Shown here: in pieces, positions 1 through 8,776 of the stretch
How the letters are laid out: each line of letters begins with the position of its first letter
How positions within the stretch are numbered: position 1 is the first letter of the stretch
Assembly (NCBI RefSeq): GCF_001720485.1
Contig: NZ_CP017114.1
Coordinates: 3,348,001 to 3,412,000, forward strand
DNA length: 64,000 bases
Direction of reading: 5' to 3'
Source: Cobetia marina
GTDB taxonomy: Bacteria > Pseudomonadota > Gammaproteobacteria > Pseudomonadales > Halomonadaceae
Position numbers and translations under genes: made by a program
Notes under the pieces: generated by a model
What the model saw: only the letters and a program-made list of their open reading frames with translations
Told to the model about the DNA's origin: nothing
The model's database searches: none

Positions 1-1
1 C

Positions 2-376
2 ATCGGTGATTTCTTCACCATGGAACTCGAGAACACCGCCAAGGTGTTCTATGGCGAAGAGGAACTGACGAACGTGGGCAGCGGGGAGGTGGTCTTCAAG
101 CTGGTCGGGGCCAAGCGTCAGGATCGCAATCTGTCGTTCATGATCGAGACCTATCCGCCCGTCAGTGACACCGGCCGCGAGATGATCACCCATCAGGGAG
201 AGGAAGCCGGTGTGGTCATCGAAGGCGAGATCGAGATCACCATCGGCAGCGACACCCGGGTATTGAAAGCCGGTGAAGCCTACTACTTCGATACCAATGT
301 GCCGCATCGCTTTCGCAACATCGGCGAAGTCGAGTGCCGTCTGGTCAGCTGTGCGACGCCGGCGCGCATGTTCTAG
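2..376 (+). CDS. puuR: PuuR-like cupin-domain transcriptional regulator (C-terminal part, 5' end outside window)
   Basis: The reading frame is open from the first bases of the window, so the gene starts upstream; 124 residues are visible. They form a small cupin domain: an ITHQGEEAGVVIEGEIEI segment followed by LKAGEAYYFDTNVPHRFRN and a stop at 374-376. This is the effector-binding half of the HTH-plus-cupin regulators to which PuuR, the repressor of putrescine utilisation, belongs. The helix-turn-helix half is not visible. The convergent neighbour is puuC and the following 13 kb is a polyamine catabolism locus, which supports the PuuR assignment. Other cupin regulators of amine or amino acid genes cannot be excluded without the N-terminus. 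Confidence 0.75.
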   Translation: MGDFFTMELENTAKVFYGEEELTNVGSGEVVFKLVGAKRQDRNLSFMIETYPPVSDTGREMITHQGEEAGVVIEGEIEITIGSDTRVLKAGEAYYFDTNVPHRFRNIGEVECRLVSCATPARMF

Positions 377-411
377 ACCTTGCGGCAAACACTTGCGGCA
401 GATGACAACAG

Positions 412-443
412 AAAAGAGGCCACGCGATCGCGTGGCCTCTTTT
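412..443. terminator. Bidirectional intrinsic terminator between puuR and puuC
   Basis: A perfect 32-base palindrome begins AAAAGAGGCCACGCG and ends in a T4 run on both strands. It lies in the gap between two convergent genes, so it can end both transcripts. Confidence 0.85.
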
Positions 444-495
444 CGTGCTGCACGGTGTTTCCGCCAACGCGTGACAGCCCGGTTCGGCCCGGTTT

Positions 496-535
496 CAGTT
501 CAGCCCAGCCCAGCCCAGTTCAGCCTAGCTCAGTC
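496..535. repeat. Pentanucleotide tandem repeat (CAGYY)8
   Basis: Eight consecutive 5-base units of the form CAGYY (CAGTT, CAGCC x3, CAGTT, CAGCC, TAGCT, CAGTC) run up to and over the puuC stop codon at 530-532. One unit deviates at its first base. The repeat touches the gene's 3' end and could change the C-terminus by slippage. Confidence 0.7.
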
Positions 536-2026
536 CAGCGCGATCCAGACACTCTTGAGCTGGGTGTATTCCGCCAGCGAGTGATGGGACTTGTCGCGCC
601 CGTTGCCGGACTGTTTCACGCCGCCAAAGGGCATGCTCTGATCGCCCCCCGCCCAGTTGTTGACGAAGACCTGGCCGGATTCGAGACGATGGGTCATGCG
701 CATGATGCGGCCGATGTCCTGGCTCCAGAGCCCCGCCGCCAGTCCGAAATCACTGTCATTGGCCAGCGCCAGCGCCTCCTCTTCGGTCTCGAAACCGAAG
801 ACCGACAGCACCGGCCCGAAGATTTCCTCACGGCCGATCACCATCTCGGGCGTGACGCCATCGAAGACCACCGGACGGATGAACAGCCCCGGCCCGGCAA
901 CGTCTTCGCCGCCGGCACGCAGCACCGCCCCCTCCTCGATCCCCTTGCGGATGTAGCCCATCACGCGCTCATGCTGGGTGCTGTCGACCATCGCCCCCAT
1001 GAAGCTTGTCGGGTCCAGCGGGTCGCCCGGCTGCATGCGCTCGGCAGCCGCCACCACCTTGGCGACGAAGACGTCGCGGATCGAGTTTTCCACCAGCAGG
1101 CGGGAACCGGCGATGCAGACCTCGCCCTGGTTGTAGAAGATGGCGGCAGCGGCACTCTCCGCCACGCGATCCAGATCCGCGCAATCGGCGAACACGATGT
1201 TGGGGCTCTTGCCCCCGCACTCCAGGAAGACACGCTTCAGGTTCGACTGTCCGGCATACTGCATCAGCTGCTTGCCGACGGCGGTGGAACCGGTGAAGGC
1301 CAGACACTCGACGTCCATCGACAGGGCCAGCGCACGCCCGACGGTATGCCCGAAGCCCGGCAACACCTGGAAGACGCCACTCGGGATACCTGCCTCACGT
1401 GCGAGTGCCGCCAGACGCAGCGCTGACAGTGGTGACTTCTCCGACGGCTTGAGGATGACACTGTTGCCCGCGGCCAGCGCCGGCGCGACCTTCCAGGCCG
1501 TCATCATCAGCGGGAAGTTCCACGGCACGATGGAGGCCACCACCCCCAGCGGCTCGCGCAGCACCAGCCCCAGCACCTGCTCGCCGGTCGGCGCGACCTC
1601 GCCGTACAGCTTGTCGATGGACTCGGCCTGATGGCGGATCGAACCGATCGCTCCCGCCACATCATCCAGCGCGCTGGTGATCGGCTTGCCCATGTCGAGG
1701 GTATCCAGCAGCGCCAGCTCATCCTGGTGTCTCTCCATCAGGTCCGCCAGCCTGAGCAGCACGCCCTTGCGCTCGACAGGCGCCATGCGCGACCAGACAC
1801 CCCTCTTGAAGGCGGCGCGCGCATGCCGGACGGCGATCTCGGCATCGGCGCCGTCACAGCTGGCCACCTTCGCCAATCGTTTCCCAGTGGCCGGATTGAG
1901 GCACTCGAAGGTCTCGCCGCTGACCGCCGGCACGAAGTCATCGTTGATGAAGGCATTGCCTTGCAGTTGCGGCGTCAGACGGGCGGCGAGCGCCTGCCAA
2001 TCGGTCAATGTCCGGGGACGGCTCAT
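530..2026 (-). CDS. puuC: Gamma-glutamyl-gamma-aminobutyraldehyde dehydrogenase
   Basis: A 498-residue NAD(P)-dependent aldehyde dehydrogenase. In the Puu pathway it oxidises gamma-glutamyl-gamma-aminobutyraldehyde to gamma-glutamyl-GABA. The family motifs are present: the PWNFPLMMTAWK segment, the general-base Glu269 in LECGGKSP and the catalytic Cys304 in NQGEVCIAGSR. Length and sequence resemble E. coli PuuC throughout, including the C-terminal NNWAGGDQSMPFGGVKQSG region. The start is placed at MSRPRTLTDWQ because the longer frame upstream adds 25 residues without family similarity. puuD lies 120 bases upstream on the same strand. Substrate is inferred from the context; related enzymes accept several aminoaldehydes. 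Confidence 0.9.
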   Translation of the reverse strand: MSRPRTLTDWQALAARLTPQLQGNAFINDDFVPAVSGETFECLNPATGKRLAKVASCDGADAEIAVRHARAAFKRGVWSRMAPVERKGVLLRLADLMERHQDELALLDTLDMGKPITSALDDVAGAIGSIRHQAESIDKLYGEVAPTGEQVLGLVLREPLGVVASIVPWNFPLMMTAWKVAPALAAGNSVILKPSEKSPLSALRLAALAREAGIPSGVFQVLPGFGHTVGRALALSMDVECLAFTGSTAVGKQLMQYAGQSNLKRVFLECGGKSPNIVFADCADLDRVAESAAAAIFYNQGEVCIAGSRLLVENSIRDVFVAKVVAAAERMQPGDPLDPTSFMGAMVDSTQHERVMGYIRKGIEEGAVLRAGGEDVAGPGLFIRPVVFDGVTPEMVIGREEIFGPVLSVFGFETEEEALALANDSDFGLAAGLWSQDIGRIMRMTHRLESGQVFVNNWAGGDQSMPFGGVKQSGNGRDKSHHSLAEYTQLKSVWIALD

Positions 2027-2146
2027 GATCAGGATTCCGAAGTCAGGTAAGAGGGGGCAGGTCACACGAGAACGCAGGAGAGGCAGCCCGCACCATGTCA
2101 TCCTGCAGCGTCTGCAGGCGCGCGGGACGCGGCTTCGTCGTCATCT

Positions 2147-2932
2147 TCACGACGGCTGACGAGGTGTCTCCTGAACGGATGATGCTTGCCTGGACCTGTC
2201 CCGACAGGCCGCGGCAAATCCTTCCAGAATCGCCTGATACAGCGGGTGCTGACGTGGCTTCCATTCGGGGTGCCATTGCACCGCCAGCGTGAAGGCTCCC
2301 GCTGCGATGATCGAGATCGCCTCCACCAGACCATCCGGAGCGACCGCTTCGACACGCAGCCCCTCGCCCAGCCGCGCGATTCCCTGCTGATGCACGGAAT
2401 TGACCCGCGCCTCAGGCGCGGCGTACAACTCGGCCAGCCGCCCGCCCGGCAGGATGCTGATGCCATGGGAGGGGGCGAACTGCACGTCGAGATCGCCCTC
2501 GGGCTCACGATGATCCCTCAAGCCGGGCACGTTCTGCACCGCCTGATGCAAGCTGCCACCGAAGGCGACGTTCAGCTCCTGAAAGCCGCGACAGATACCC
2601 AGCAACGGCAGTTGCAACTCGAGCGCCAGCGGTACCCAGGCCATGGCTGACGCATCTCGTGCCGTGTCTTCGTAGGTATTCTCCGGCGCGATGGCCTCGC
2701 CATACCGCGCCGGGTGCACGTTGGAATAGCTGCCCGTCAGCAGCAACCCATCCAGTCGCGCCAGCAGCGCTCTGGCCGAGTCAGCCATGACGTCTTCCCA
2801 TACCGGGATCACCAGTGGCTCCAGTCCGAATTCGCGCAGGGCACTGACGTACTTGTCAGTCACCATGTGCGCCGGATGGCCTTCAATCGTGCGACGGCAG
2901 GCGATCACACCCACCAGAGGGCGAGACGTCAT
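2147..2932 (-). CDS. puuD: Gamma-glutamyl-GABA hydrolase, class I glutamine amidotransferase fold
   Basis: A 261-residue peptidase C26-type enzyme that would release GABA and glutamate from gamma-glutamyl-GABA, the last step of the Puu pathway. The nucleophile is Cys114 in LLGICRGFQELN, and the remaining triad residues are His221 and Glu223 in WHPEW. An AAGGAG ribosome binding site precedes the ATG. It is divergent from puuA (257-base gap) and is followed by puuC on the same strand, so puuD-puuC may be one transcript. The end sequence is rich in Ser, Gln and Arg and looks poorly conserved. Confidence 0.9.
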   Translation of the reverse strand: MTSRPLVGVIACRRTIEGHPAHMVTDKYVSALREFGLEPLVIPVWEDVMADSARALLARLDGLLLTGSYSNVHPARYGEAIAPENTYEDTARDASAMAWVPLALELQLPLLGICRGFQELNVAFGGSLHQAVQNVPGLRDHREPEGDLDVQFAPSHGISILPGGRLAELYAAPEARVNSVHQQGIARLGEGLRVEAVAPDGLVEAISIIAAGAFTLAVQWHPEWKPRQHPLYQAILEGFAAACRDRSRQASSVQETPRQPS

Positions 2933-2975
2933 GGATTCTCCTTCAGGGGCCGCTCATGCACCCCGGTCATTTGGT

Positions 2976-2999
2976 ATGTTTTATTCAACATCGATTGAA
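2976..2999. promoter_or_regulatory. Candidate operator between puuD and puuA
   Basis: Two overlapping inverted repeats: ATGTT-N6-AACAT (2976-2991) and TTCAA-N6-TTGAA (2984-2999). They lie in the divergent puuD/puuA gap. The octamer TTTATTCA inside the first dyad recurs upstream of the puuB2-pot operon at 13181-13188. A PuuR site is a reasonable guess, but resemblance to the E. coli consensus is weak. Confidence 0.4.
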
Positions 3000-3128
3000 C
3001 TGACATCCTTGCCAATCAGGCACGAAGGCAATCTCAAGCAAAGGTAAACCACGGGATAGAGATCGAAATAAAGCGCCTCAGCCGATGATACTGCCTCGAG
3101 GGTGCAACGGGTAAGCGCTGTGAATTAT

Positions 3129-3157
3129 TTGACAACACGGGATGGCGTGGCGATATA
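3129..3157 (+). promoter_or_regulatory. Candidate sigma-70 promoter of puuA
   Basis: A consensus -35 TTGACA (3129-3134) is followed after 17 bases by GATATA (3152-3157), or after 19 by TATATG. The start codon of puuA is about 33 bases further on, leaving a short leader. Confidence 0.5.
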
Positions 3158-3189
3158 TGATGTGCCACCACCCGCTCACAGGACCCCCC

Positions 3190-4566
3190 ATGAACAGCCT
3201 TCACGTCGATGAGGCCAGAGAGTTTCTGGACCGCCATCCGGAAATCGAGAGCATCGACCTGCTGATCAGTGATATCAGCGGCATCCAGCGCGGCAAGCGT
3301 ATCCCGCGCGAGAATCTGGAAAAGGCCTACGAGCAGGGCATCAACCTGCCAGGCTCCGTCTTCGCGATCGATATCGCCGGCAACACCATCGAAGAGACCG
3401 GTCTGGGCCTGGAGACCGGGGATGGGGATCAGGTCTGCCGCCCGATCCCCGGCACCTTGATGCCAGCCCCCTGGCTGCGCGGCGGCAAGCAAGGCCAGCT
3501 GTTGATGAACATGCGCGATGACAGGGACGGCCCCTTCTTCGCGGACCCCCGCAATCAGCTGCAGAAACAGGTCGATATTCTGGCCGGGATGGGGCTGACC
3601 GCCGTCGTCGCGCTGGAACTGGAGTTCTATCTCGTGGATCGTGAGCGCGATGACCTGGGCATGGTGCAGCCGCCCTGCTCTCCGCTCACGGGTGAGCGCG
3701 CCACGGAAAGCCAGCTCTACTCCATCGGAGAGCTGGATGAATATGCCGACTTTCTGGAAGAGATCCAGGATGCCGCACGCATCCAACAGCTGCCGCTGGA
3801 TACCGCGCTCAAGGAGTGCGCCCCGGGTCAGTTCGAGATCAACCTGATTCATCTCGACGACGTCATGAAGGCCTGTGACAGCGCCGTCCTGCTCAAACGC
3901 CTGATCAAGGGTGTCGCCCTGCGTCATGGCTTCGACGCGACCTTCATGGCCAAGCCGTACGGTGATGAAGCCGGCAATGGCATGCATGCGCACCTGAGCC
4001 TGGTGGACCGCGATGGACACAATGTCTTCGCAGACCCCGGCGAGAATCCTCTGGGCACCGAGACCCTGCGTCACGCCATCGGCGGCCTGCTGGAACTCAT
4101 GCCCGCCTCCATGGCGCTGTTTGCCCCCAACCTGAATTCCTACCGCCGTTTCCAGCAGGGCCTGTACGTACCGATGGCGCCCACCTGGGGATTCGACAAC
4201 CGCTCGGTCGCCATCCGCATTCCCTCCGGCCCCAATGAGGCGCGTCGGCTGGAGCATCGGGTCGCCGGGGCTGACGTCAATCCCTACCTGCTGCTGGCGA
4301 CGCTGCTGGCCTCCATCATCCATGGCATCACCCATCGGATCTCCCCGGGTGCGCCGGTGACCGGCAATGCCTATGATCAGTTCGAGCCCAGCCTGACCAA
4401 CAGCTGGCCCGAGGCCCTGACGCTGCTGGAGGAAAGCGCTCCCCTCACGGCCGCTTTCAGCGAGCGCTTCCTGAATGTCTTCATTGCCGGTCGCCGGGCG
4501 GAGCGCGAGGCCGCGATGCAGATCATCAGCCGTCTGGAATACGACTGGTACCTGCGCAGCATCTGA
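3190..4566 (+). CDS. puuA: Gamma-glutamylputrescine synthetase-like glutamine synthetase family protein
   Basis: A 458-residue member of the glutamine synthetase family. In putrescine catabolism the reaction is ATP-dependent ligation of glutamate to an amine. The beta-grasp N-terminus contains LLISDISGIQRGKRIPRE, which is where PuuA-type enzymes differ from true GlnA. The catalytic core shows ALELEFYLVD, GQFEINLIHLDD, FMAKPYGDEAGNGMHAHLSL and NLNSYRRFQQG. The start is placed at MNSLHVDEARE, 16 codons inside the longest frame, because that frame begins in the promoter. It is transcribed alone, divergent from puuD and convergent with puuB1. A second, different paralogue lies at 6135-7532; which amine each prefers cannot be read from sequence. 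Confidence 0.85.
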   Translation: MNSLHVDEAREFLDRHPEIESIDLLISDISGIQRGKRIPRENLEKAYEQGINLPGSVFAIDIAGNTIEETGLGLETGDGDQVCRPIPGTLMPAPWLRGGKQGQLLMNMRDDRDGPFFADPRNQLQKQVDILAGMGLTAVVALELEFYLVDRERDDLGMVQPPCSPLTGERATESQLYSIGELDEYADFLEEIQDAARIQQLPLDTALKECAPGQFEINLIHLDDVMKACDSAVLLKRLIKGVALRHGFDATFMAKPYGDEAGNGMHAHLSLVDRDGHNVFADPGENPLGTETLRHAIGGLLELMPASMALFAPNLNSYRRFQQGLYVPMAPTWGFDNRSVAIRIPSGPNEARRLEHRVAGADVNPYLLLATLLASIIHGITHRISPGAPVTGNAYDQFEPSLTNSWPEALTLLEESAPLTAAFSERFLNVFIAGRRAEREAAMQIISRLEYDWYLRSI

Positions 4567-4648
4567 GGCGCCTCACCCCGGACACGCTTGCGCAGTGGGC
4601 ATTCCGGCCGGAGCGCGCTTGCCGGCCCTGCCTTCCGCTTCGGATGCG

Positions 4649-5941
4649 TCAGAGGCCGAGCCTGTCGCGTGTCTGGTAGTACCAGGCTCCCACGGCAGAC
4701 AGCGGCACTCGCAACAGTCGCCCCCCGGGGAACGGCAGATGCGGCAGGTTCGCGAAGGCATCGAAGCGACCCTCACGCCCCCTCATCACCTCGCTGATCA
4801 GTCGTCCGGCGAGGTGACTGCAGGTCACGCCATGCCCGGAATACCCCTGGGCGTAATAGACATTGTCATTGAGCACGCCGAACTGCGGCAGTCGATTGAG
4901 CGTCATCAGGAAGGTTCCGCTCCAGGCATAGTCGATCCTGACACTGGCCAGCTGCGGGAAGACCTTGAGCAGCTTGGGCCGAATCAGGGCCTCGATATCG
5001 GCGGGGTCTTCACCGCCGTAGTTGACACCGCCCCCGAAGAGAAGACGGTTGTCGCGAGTCAGGCGGTAGTAATCCAGCAGATAGTTGCAGTCCTCCACCG
5101 CCATGCCATTGGGCAGCAGCCCGCGCGCCACGTCATCCGCCAACGGCTCGGTGGCGATGATCTGCGTGCCGCAGGGCATCGACTTGCCCTCGAGCTCCGG
5201 CAGCACGCCGTGAAGATAGGCATTGCCCGCCATCACCACACGCTCGGCCCGGATGGCGCCAGCGGCCGTCCTGAGCACGACCGGACTGCCATGCTCGAGA
5301 CTCACCAACGGGCTATGTTCGAAGATCACCCCGCCGAGGGACTCGAAGGCCGCGGCCTCGCCCAGCACCAGATTGAGCGGGTGGAGATGGCCGCCGGAGT
5401 GGTCGACCAAGGCGCCCGTATACCCTTCGGCGCTCACTTCACGCTGGTAGGCATCCCCTTCCAGCAATTCGAGACTGGTATTGCCATAGCGCTCCCAGAG
5501 GGCCTTGTGCTCCTTGAGTCCCTTGAGCTGACGAGCGTTGCAGGCGGCAAAGAGGTTGCCGTCGCGCAGATCGCAGTCGATGGCATAGTCAGCGATGCGA
5601 TCCCGAATGATGCGATTGCCCTCAAAGGCCATGTCGCCCAATGCCTGCGCCGTCCGTGCGCCGAAGCGCGCCTCGATCACGTCCATGTCGCGACTGTAAC
5701 TGTTGACGATCTGCCCGCCATTGCGACCCGAGGCCCCATACCCCACGCAAGCAGCCTCCAGCACCATCACCTTGAGTCCCTGCTCGGCCAGGTGCAGTGC
5801 CGCCGAGATTCCCGTGAAGCCAGCGCCGACCACGCAGACATCGCAGCTGACCTCACCGGACAACGGCCGGCGCTCGGGGGCGGCATTGGCGGAAGCGGCA
5901 TACCAGGAGGCGGCAGGCTCCAGGGGGGTAGTGGCACTCAT
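4649..5941 (-). CDS. puuB: Gamma-glutamylputrescine oxidase-like FAD-dependent oxidoreductase (copy 1)
   Basis: A 430-residue DAO-family flavoprotein. PuuB oxidises gamma-glutamylputrescine to the aminobutyraldehyde with release of ammonia and peroxide. The N-terminal FAD-binding Rossmann motif is VVGAGFTGISAALHLAEQG, followed by GYGASGRNGGQIV; the C-terminus has YYAQGYSGHGVTCSHLAGRL. The start at MSATTPLEPA has a good AAGGA site; the longer frame upstream adds 21 residues with no family similarity. It is the last gene of the minus-strand operon running from puuB2 through the transporter. A paralogue (11769-13154) sits at the operon head; the two are similar in plan but clearly diverged. Confidence 0.85.
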   Translation of the reverse strand: MSATTPLEPAASWYAASANAAPERRPLSGEVSCDVCVVGAGFTGISAALHLAEQGLKVMVLEAACVGYGASGRNGGQIVNSYSRDMDVIEARFGARTAQALGDMAFEGNRIIRDRIADYAIDCDLRDGNLFAACNARQLKGLKEHKALWERYGNTSLELLEGDAYQREVSAEGYTGALVDHSGGHLHPLNLVLGEAAAFESLGGVIFEHSPLVSLEHGSPVVLRTAAGAIRAERVVMAGNAYLHGVLPELEGKSMPCGTQIIATEPLADDVARGLLPNGMAVEDCNYLLDYYRLTRDNRLLFGGGVNYGGEDPADIEALIRPKLLKVFPQLASVRIDYAWSGTFLMTLNRLPQFGVLNDNVYYAQGYSGHGVTCSHLAGRLISEVMRGREGRFDAFANLPHLPFPGGRLLRVPLSAVGAWYYQTRDRLGL

Positions 5942-6077
5942 GACAGCATCCTTGTGGTAGACCAGATCAACCTGCGAACAAGACATCTTGCAGATACACA
6001 CCATGAGCGCCGGACTGACGCGTCATGCCCCTCACTGACGACCACCCTTCTTCCGCCCGCCTATTCCCCTGAACCTC

Positions 6078-6107
6078 GGGAGGCCACGACGGATGTCGTG
6101 GCCTCCC
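6078..6107. other. Intercistronic hairpin between puuA2 and puuB1
   Basis: A perfect inverted repeat with 13-base arms (GGGAGGCCACGAC) and a GGAT loop, with no T run on either side. It therefore looks like an mRNA-stabilising or processing hairpin inside the operon rather than a strong terminator, though it may reduce read-through into puuB1. Confidence 0.6.
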
Positions 6108-6134
6108 GGTATCCGTTGGCGTACCGCAGGGGGT

Positions 6135-7532
6135 CTAGACACGCAGCAGCAGGTGCTCACGCTCCCAGGAGCTGATGACCTGGAAGTATTCCCCATGCTC
6201 GGCACGCTTGACGGCCAGATAACTCTTCACGAAGCGCTCACCGAGGATGTTGGCCAACGGCGTACAGGCATGCAGAGCATCGAGTGCCGGGCCGATATCG
6301 TCCGGCAGGGTATTGCCGCCCTCCCAGGCCGAGCCGACCACCGGAGGGCGCGGCTCGATCCGCTCCATCATTCCCAGATAGCCACACGCCAGCGAAGCCG
6401 CCATCACCAGATAGGGATTGGCATCGGCGCCCGCCAGGCGATTCTCGACCCGCGTACCCGCCGCGTCCGATACCGGCACCCGCAGGCCCACGGTGCGGTT
6501 GTCCAGGCCCCACTCGACATTGATGGGTGCGGAGCCACTGGTGTCATTGCGCATCAGACGCCGATAGGAATTGACGTTGGGGGCGAAGAACGGCATCGCG
6601 GCGGGCAGATAGGTCTGCAGGCCCCCGATGAAGTGACGGAACAGCGTGCTCGGCTGACCCGACGCATCGGCAAACAGGTTATTGCCTGACTCGACATCCA
6701 CCAGGCTCTGGTGAATATGCATCGAACTGCCCGGCTGATAGGCCATCGGCTTGGCCATGAAGGTCCCGTACATGCCATGTCGCAGCGCCGTCTCCCGCAG
6801 GGTGCGCTTGAACATCACCACCTGGTCGGCGAGAGAAAGAGCATCCCCATGCTCGAAATTGACCTCCATCTGCCCCGCTCCCTCTTCATGGATCAGGGTG
6901 TCGAGATCCAGCCCCATCGCCTCGCAGTAGTCATACATCTCCTCGAACAGCGGATCGAATTCATTGACCGCATCGATGGAGAAGGACTGACGGCTGCTCT
7001 CCTGCCGACCGCTGCGGCCGATGGGCGGTTCCAGCGGATAATCGGAGTCGGTATTGGTCTTGACCAGATAGAACTCGGCCTCCGGCGCCACCACCGGCTG
7101 CCAGCCCTGTTCGGCATACAATGCCAGTATCCGTTTGAGCACATAGCGTGGCGACAGCTCGACCGGCTCACCATTCAGGTAATAGCAATCGTGGATGACC
7201 TGTGCGGTGGGATCTTCCGCCCACGGCACCAGATAGAGCGCGTTCACGTCCGGAATCAGCTGCATGTCCTGTTCGGCCGGATTCCAGAAGCGGCTGTCTT
7301 CATCATCCGGATAGCCTCCCGTGACGGTCTGGATGAACAGCGAATCCGGCAGGCGTGGCCGCCCGCCATTGAGGTACTTGCGCGCAGGCATGATCTTGCC
7401 CTTGAGAATGCCGGTCAGATCCGTGACCAGACATTCCACCTCGGTGATACCGTGAGCGGCGAACCATTCCTGCAGGATCGCGTCATCATCTTCATGGCCC
7501 GGCTGCTCGTGACCCACGTGATTGACACTCAT
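6135..7532 (-). CDS. puuA: Gamma-glutamylputrescine synthetase (second copy)
   Basis: A 465-residue glutamine synthetase family ligase. The N-terminal ECLVTDLTGILKGKIMPARK motif and the core segments VAPEAEFYLVK, GAGQMEVNFEHGD, FMAKPMAYQPGSSMHIHQSL and NVNSYRRLMRNDTSG closely follow gamma-glutamylputrescine synthetases. The start at MSVNHVGHEQPG is preceded by AAGGAAGG; the longest frame begins only six codons earlier, inside that site. It lies between potF and puuB1 in one minus-strand operon, so this copy is likely the main putrescine enzyme. The paralogue at 3190-4566 is divergently placed and only moderately similar. Confidence 0.88.
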   Translation of the reverse strand: MSVNHVGHEQPGHEDDDAILQEWFAAHGITEVECLVTDLTGILKGKIMPARKYLNGGRPRLPDSLFIQTVTGGYPDDEDSRFWNPAEQDMQLIPDVNALYLVPWAEDPTAQVIHDCYYLNGEPVELSPRYVLKRILALYAEQGWQPVVAPEAEFYLVKTNTDSDYPLEPPIGRSGRQESSRQSFSIDAVNEFDPLFEEMYDYCEAMGLDLDTLIHEEGAGQMEVNFEHGDALSLADQVVMFKRTLRETALRHGMYGTFMAKPMAYQPGSSMHIHQSLVDVESGNNLFADASGQPSTLFRHFIGGLQTYLPAAMPFFAPNVNSYRRLMRNDTSGSAPINVEWGLDNRTVGLRVPVSDAAGTRVENRLAGADANPYLVMAASLACGYLGMMERIEPRPPVVGSAWEGGNTLPDDIGPALDALHACTPLANILGERFVKSYLAVKRAEHGEYFQVISSWEREHLLLRV

Positions 7533-7548
7533 AACACCTTCCTTGAAC

Positions 7549-7569
7549 ACCGCAGGCAGCGCCTGCGGT
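7549..7569. other. Hairpin between potF and puuA2
   Basis: Perfect 9-base arms ACCGCAGGC / GCCTGCGGT with a 3-base loop sit just upstream of the puuA2 ribosome binding site, and there is no T run. The position after a binding-protein gene is typical of hairpins that stabilise the upstream message. Confidence 0.6.
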
Positions 7570-7605
7570 CAATGACGAGATGCCCGCGATCGACGAGACG
7601 CCGAC

Positions 7606-8670
7606 TCAACGAGCCTGCACTTCCGACCATAACTGCTGGAAGATCTGCAACTGCTCACCGGAGAGACTCGGCGAGAAATGCAGACGCGCCATGTCATCCT
7701 CAGAGGGCTGGATCGGTGGCTGGGTCAGCACCTCATCCAGATACGGCCTGGCGGCGGCATTGGGGCTGGCGTAGTAGTTGTAGTTGGACAACTGCGCGCC
7801 GACCTTGGCGTCCAGAAGGAAGTTGATGAAGGCGTGTGCCAGCTCAGGATGCGGCGCCTTGGCGGGAATCATCATCGAATCGACCCACTTCTCGGCACCT
7901 TCATCCGGAATCATGTACTTGATATCGGCGAAGGACTCCGGATTCTCGTCCAGATAGAACAGATAGTCGCCGTTGTAGGACAGCGCACCATGCGTGACCT
8001 TGCGTGCCAGCTGTTGCAGGGCCGGCGTGCCATCGGAGAAGCCGCTGAAGTTGTCGCGATGCTTGGTCTCGATCAGCAATCTGGCCGCCTCACGCCAGGC
8101 ATCCATGCCGGTACAGTCATAGCCATGACCGAGATAGGCACAGGCCGCCCCCATGCTGACCTGGCCATCGCCCATCAGGCTGAACGGATATGAGGCATTG
8201 ACGGCGGGATCAAACAGCAGTGACCAGCTCTTGGGGGCATCCTTGAACGTGCTGGCGTTGTAGACCAGCCCGGTGACTCCCCACTGATACGGGACGGTGT
8301 AGTTGGCTCCCGGGTCAAAGCTCGGGTCCTTGAACTGCGCATCGACATTGGCCAGGTTGGGCACTTTCGTCTTGTCGATCTTCTGGACCAGGCCGGTGTT
8401 GATCAGGCGCGGCACGTAGTAATTGGACGGCACGATGATATCGTATTGGGACACCCCGCCGGCATTCAGCTTGGCCAGCATTTCCGGCAGGGAGTTGTAA
8501 TAATTCTCGACCACCTCGACATCGAAGGCCTCTTCAAAGGCGGTGATAATCTCCGGGTCCATGTACTGGGTCCAGTTGAAGAGATACAGCTTCCTGTCTT
8601 CAGCCTGGGCGGCGCCTGCCAGCAGCAGACTGCCGATGGCGACCGCGAGACGCAGCGTGTGAGTTGTCAT
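7606..8670 (-). CDS. potF: Polyamine ABC transporter periplasmic binding protein
   Basis: A 354-residue PotD/PotF family protein that captures putrescine or spermidine in the periplasm for PotGHI. A signal peptide is clear (MTTHTLRLAVAIGSLLLAG, cleavage after AQA). The mature protein begins EDRKLYLFNWTQYMDPE, the family signature, and contains YNSLPEMLAKL and DIIVPSNYYVPRL. GGAG precedes the ATG. It is the fourth transporter gene of the operon and is flanked on both sides by hairpins, which fits the usual excess expression of binding proteins. The ligand is inferred from the puu genes around it. Confidence 0.9.
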   Translation of the reverse strand: MTTHTLRLAVAIGSLLLAGAAQAEDRKLYLFNWTQYMDPEIITAFEEAFDVEVVENYYNSLPEMLAKLNAGGVSQYDIIVPSNYYVPRLINTGLVQKIDKTKVPNLANVDAQFKDPSFDPGANYTVPYQWGVTGLVYNASTFKDAPKSWSLLFDPAVNASYPFSLMGDGQVSMGAACAYLGHGYDCTGMDAWREAARLLIETKHRDNFSGFSDGTPALQQLARKVTHGALSYNGDYLFYLDENPESFADIKYMIPDEGAEKWVDSMMIPAKAPHPELAHAFINFLLDAKVGAQLSNYNYYASPNAAARPYLDEVLTQPPIQPSEDDMARLHFSPSLSGEQLQIFQQLWSEVQAR

Positions 8671-8709
8671 TGTGATGCTCCGTTCAGTCGATGAGAGAGG
8701 TGGTGAATG

Positions 8710-8750
8710 CCCGCCCCCGATACCGGCATGCCTGCCTGGTCAGGGGCGGG
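8710..8750. other. Hairpin between potI and potF
   Basis: Arms CCCGCCCC (8710-8717) and GGGGCGGG (8743-8750) enclose a 25-base loop in the 106-base potI-potF gap. No T run is present, so I read it as an intercistronic structure. Confidence 0.4.
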
Positions 8751-8776
8751 GTACGACGAGTGATCCTCCAGCGAAA

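Noticed and set aside
4475..6175. 566-codon plus-strand frame over puuB1
   Set aside because: Antisense to a clear flavoprotein gene and overlapping the end of puuA in a different frame.
3190..7532. puuA copies as an assembly duplication
   Set aside because: The two proteins differ throughout and differ in length; they are diverged paralogues.
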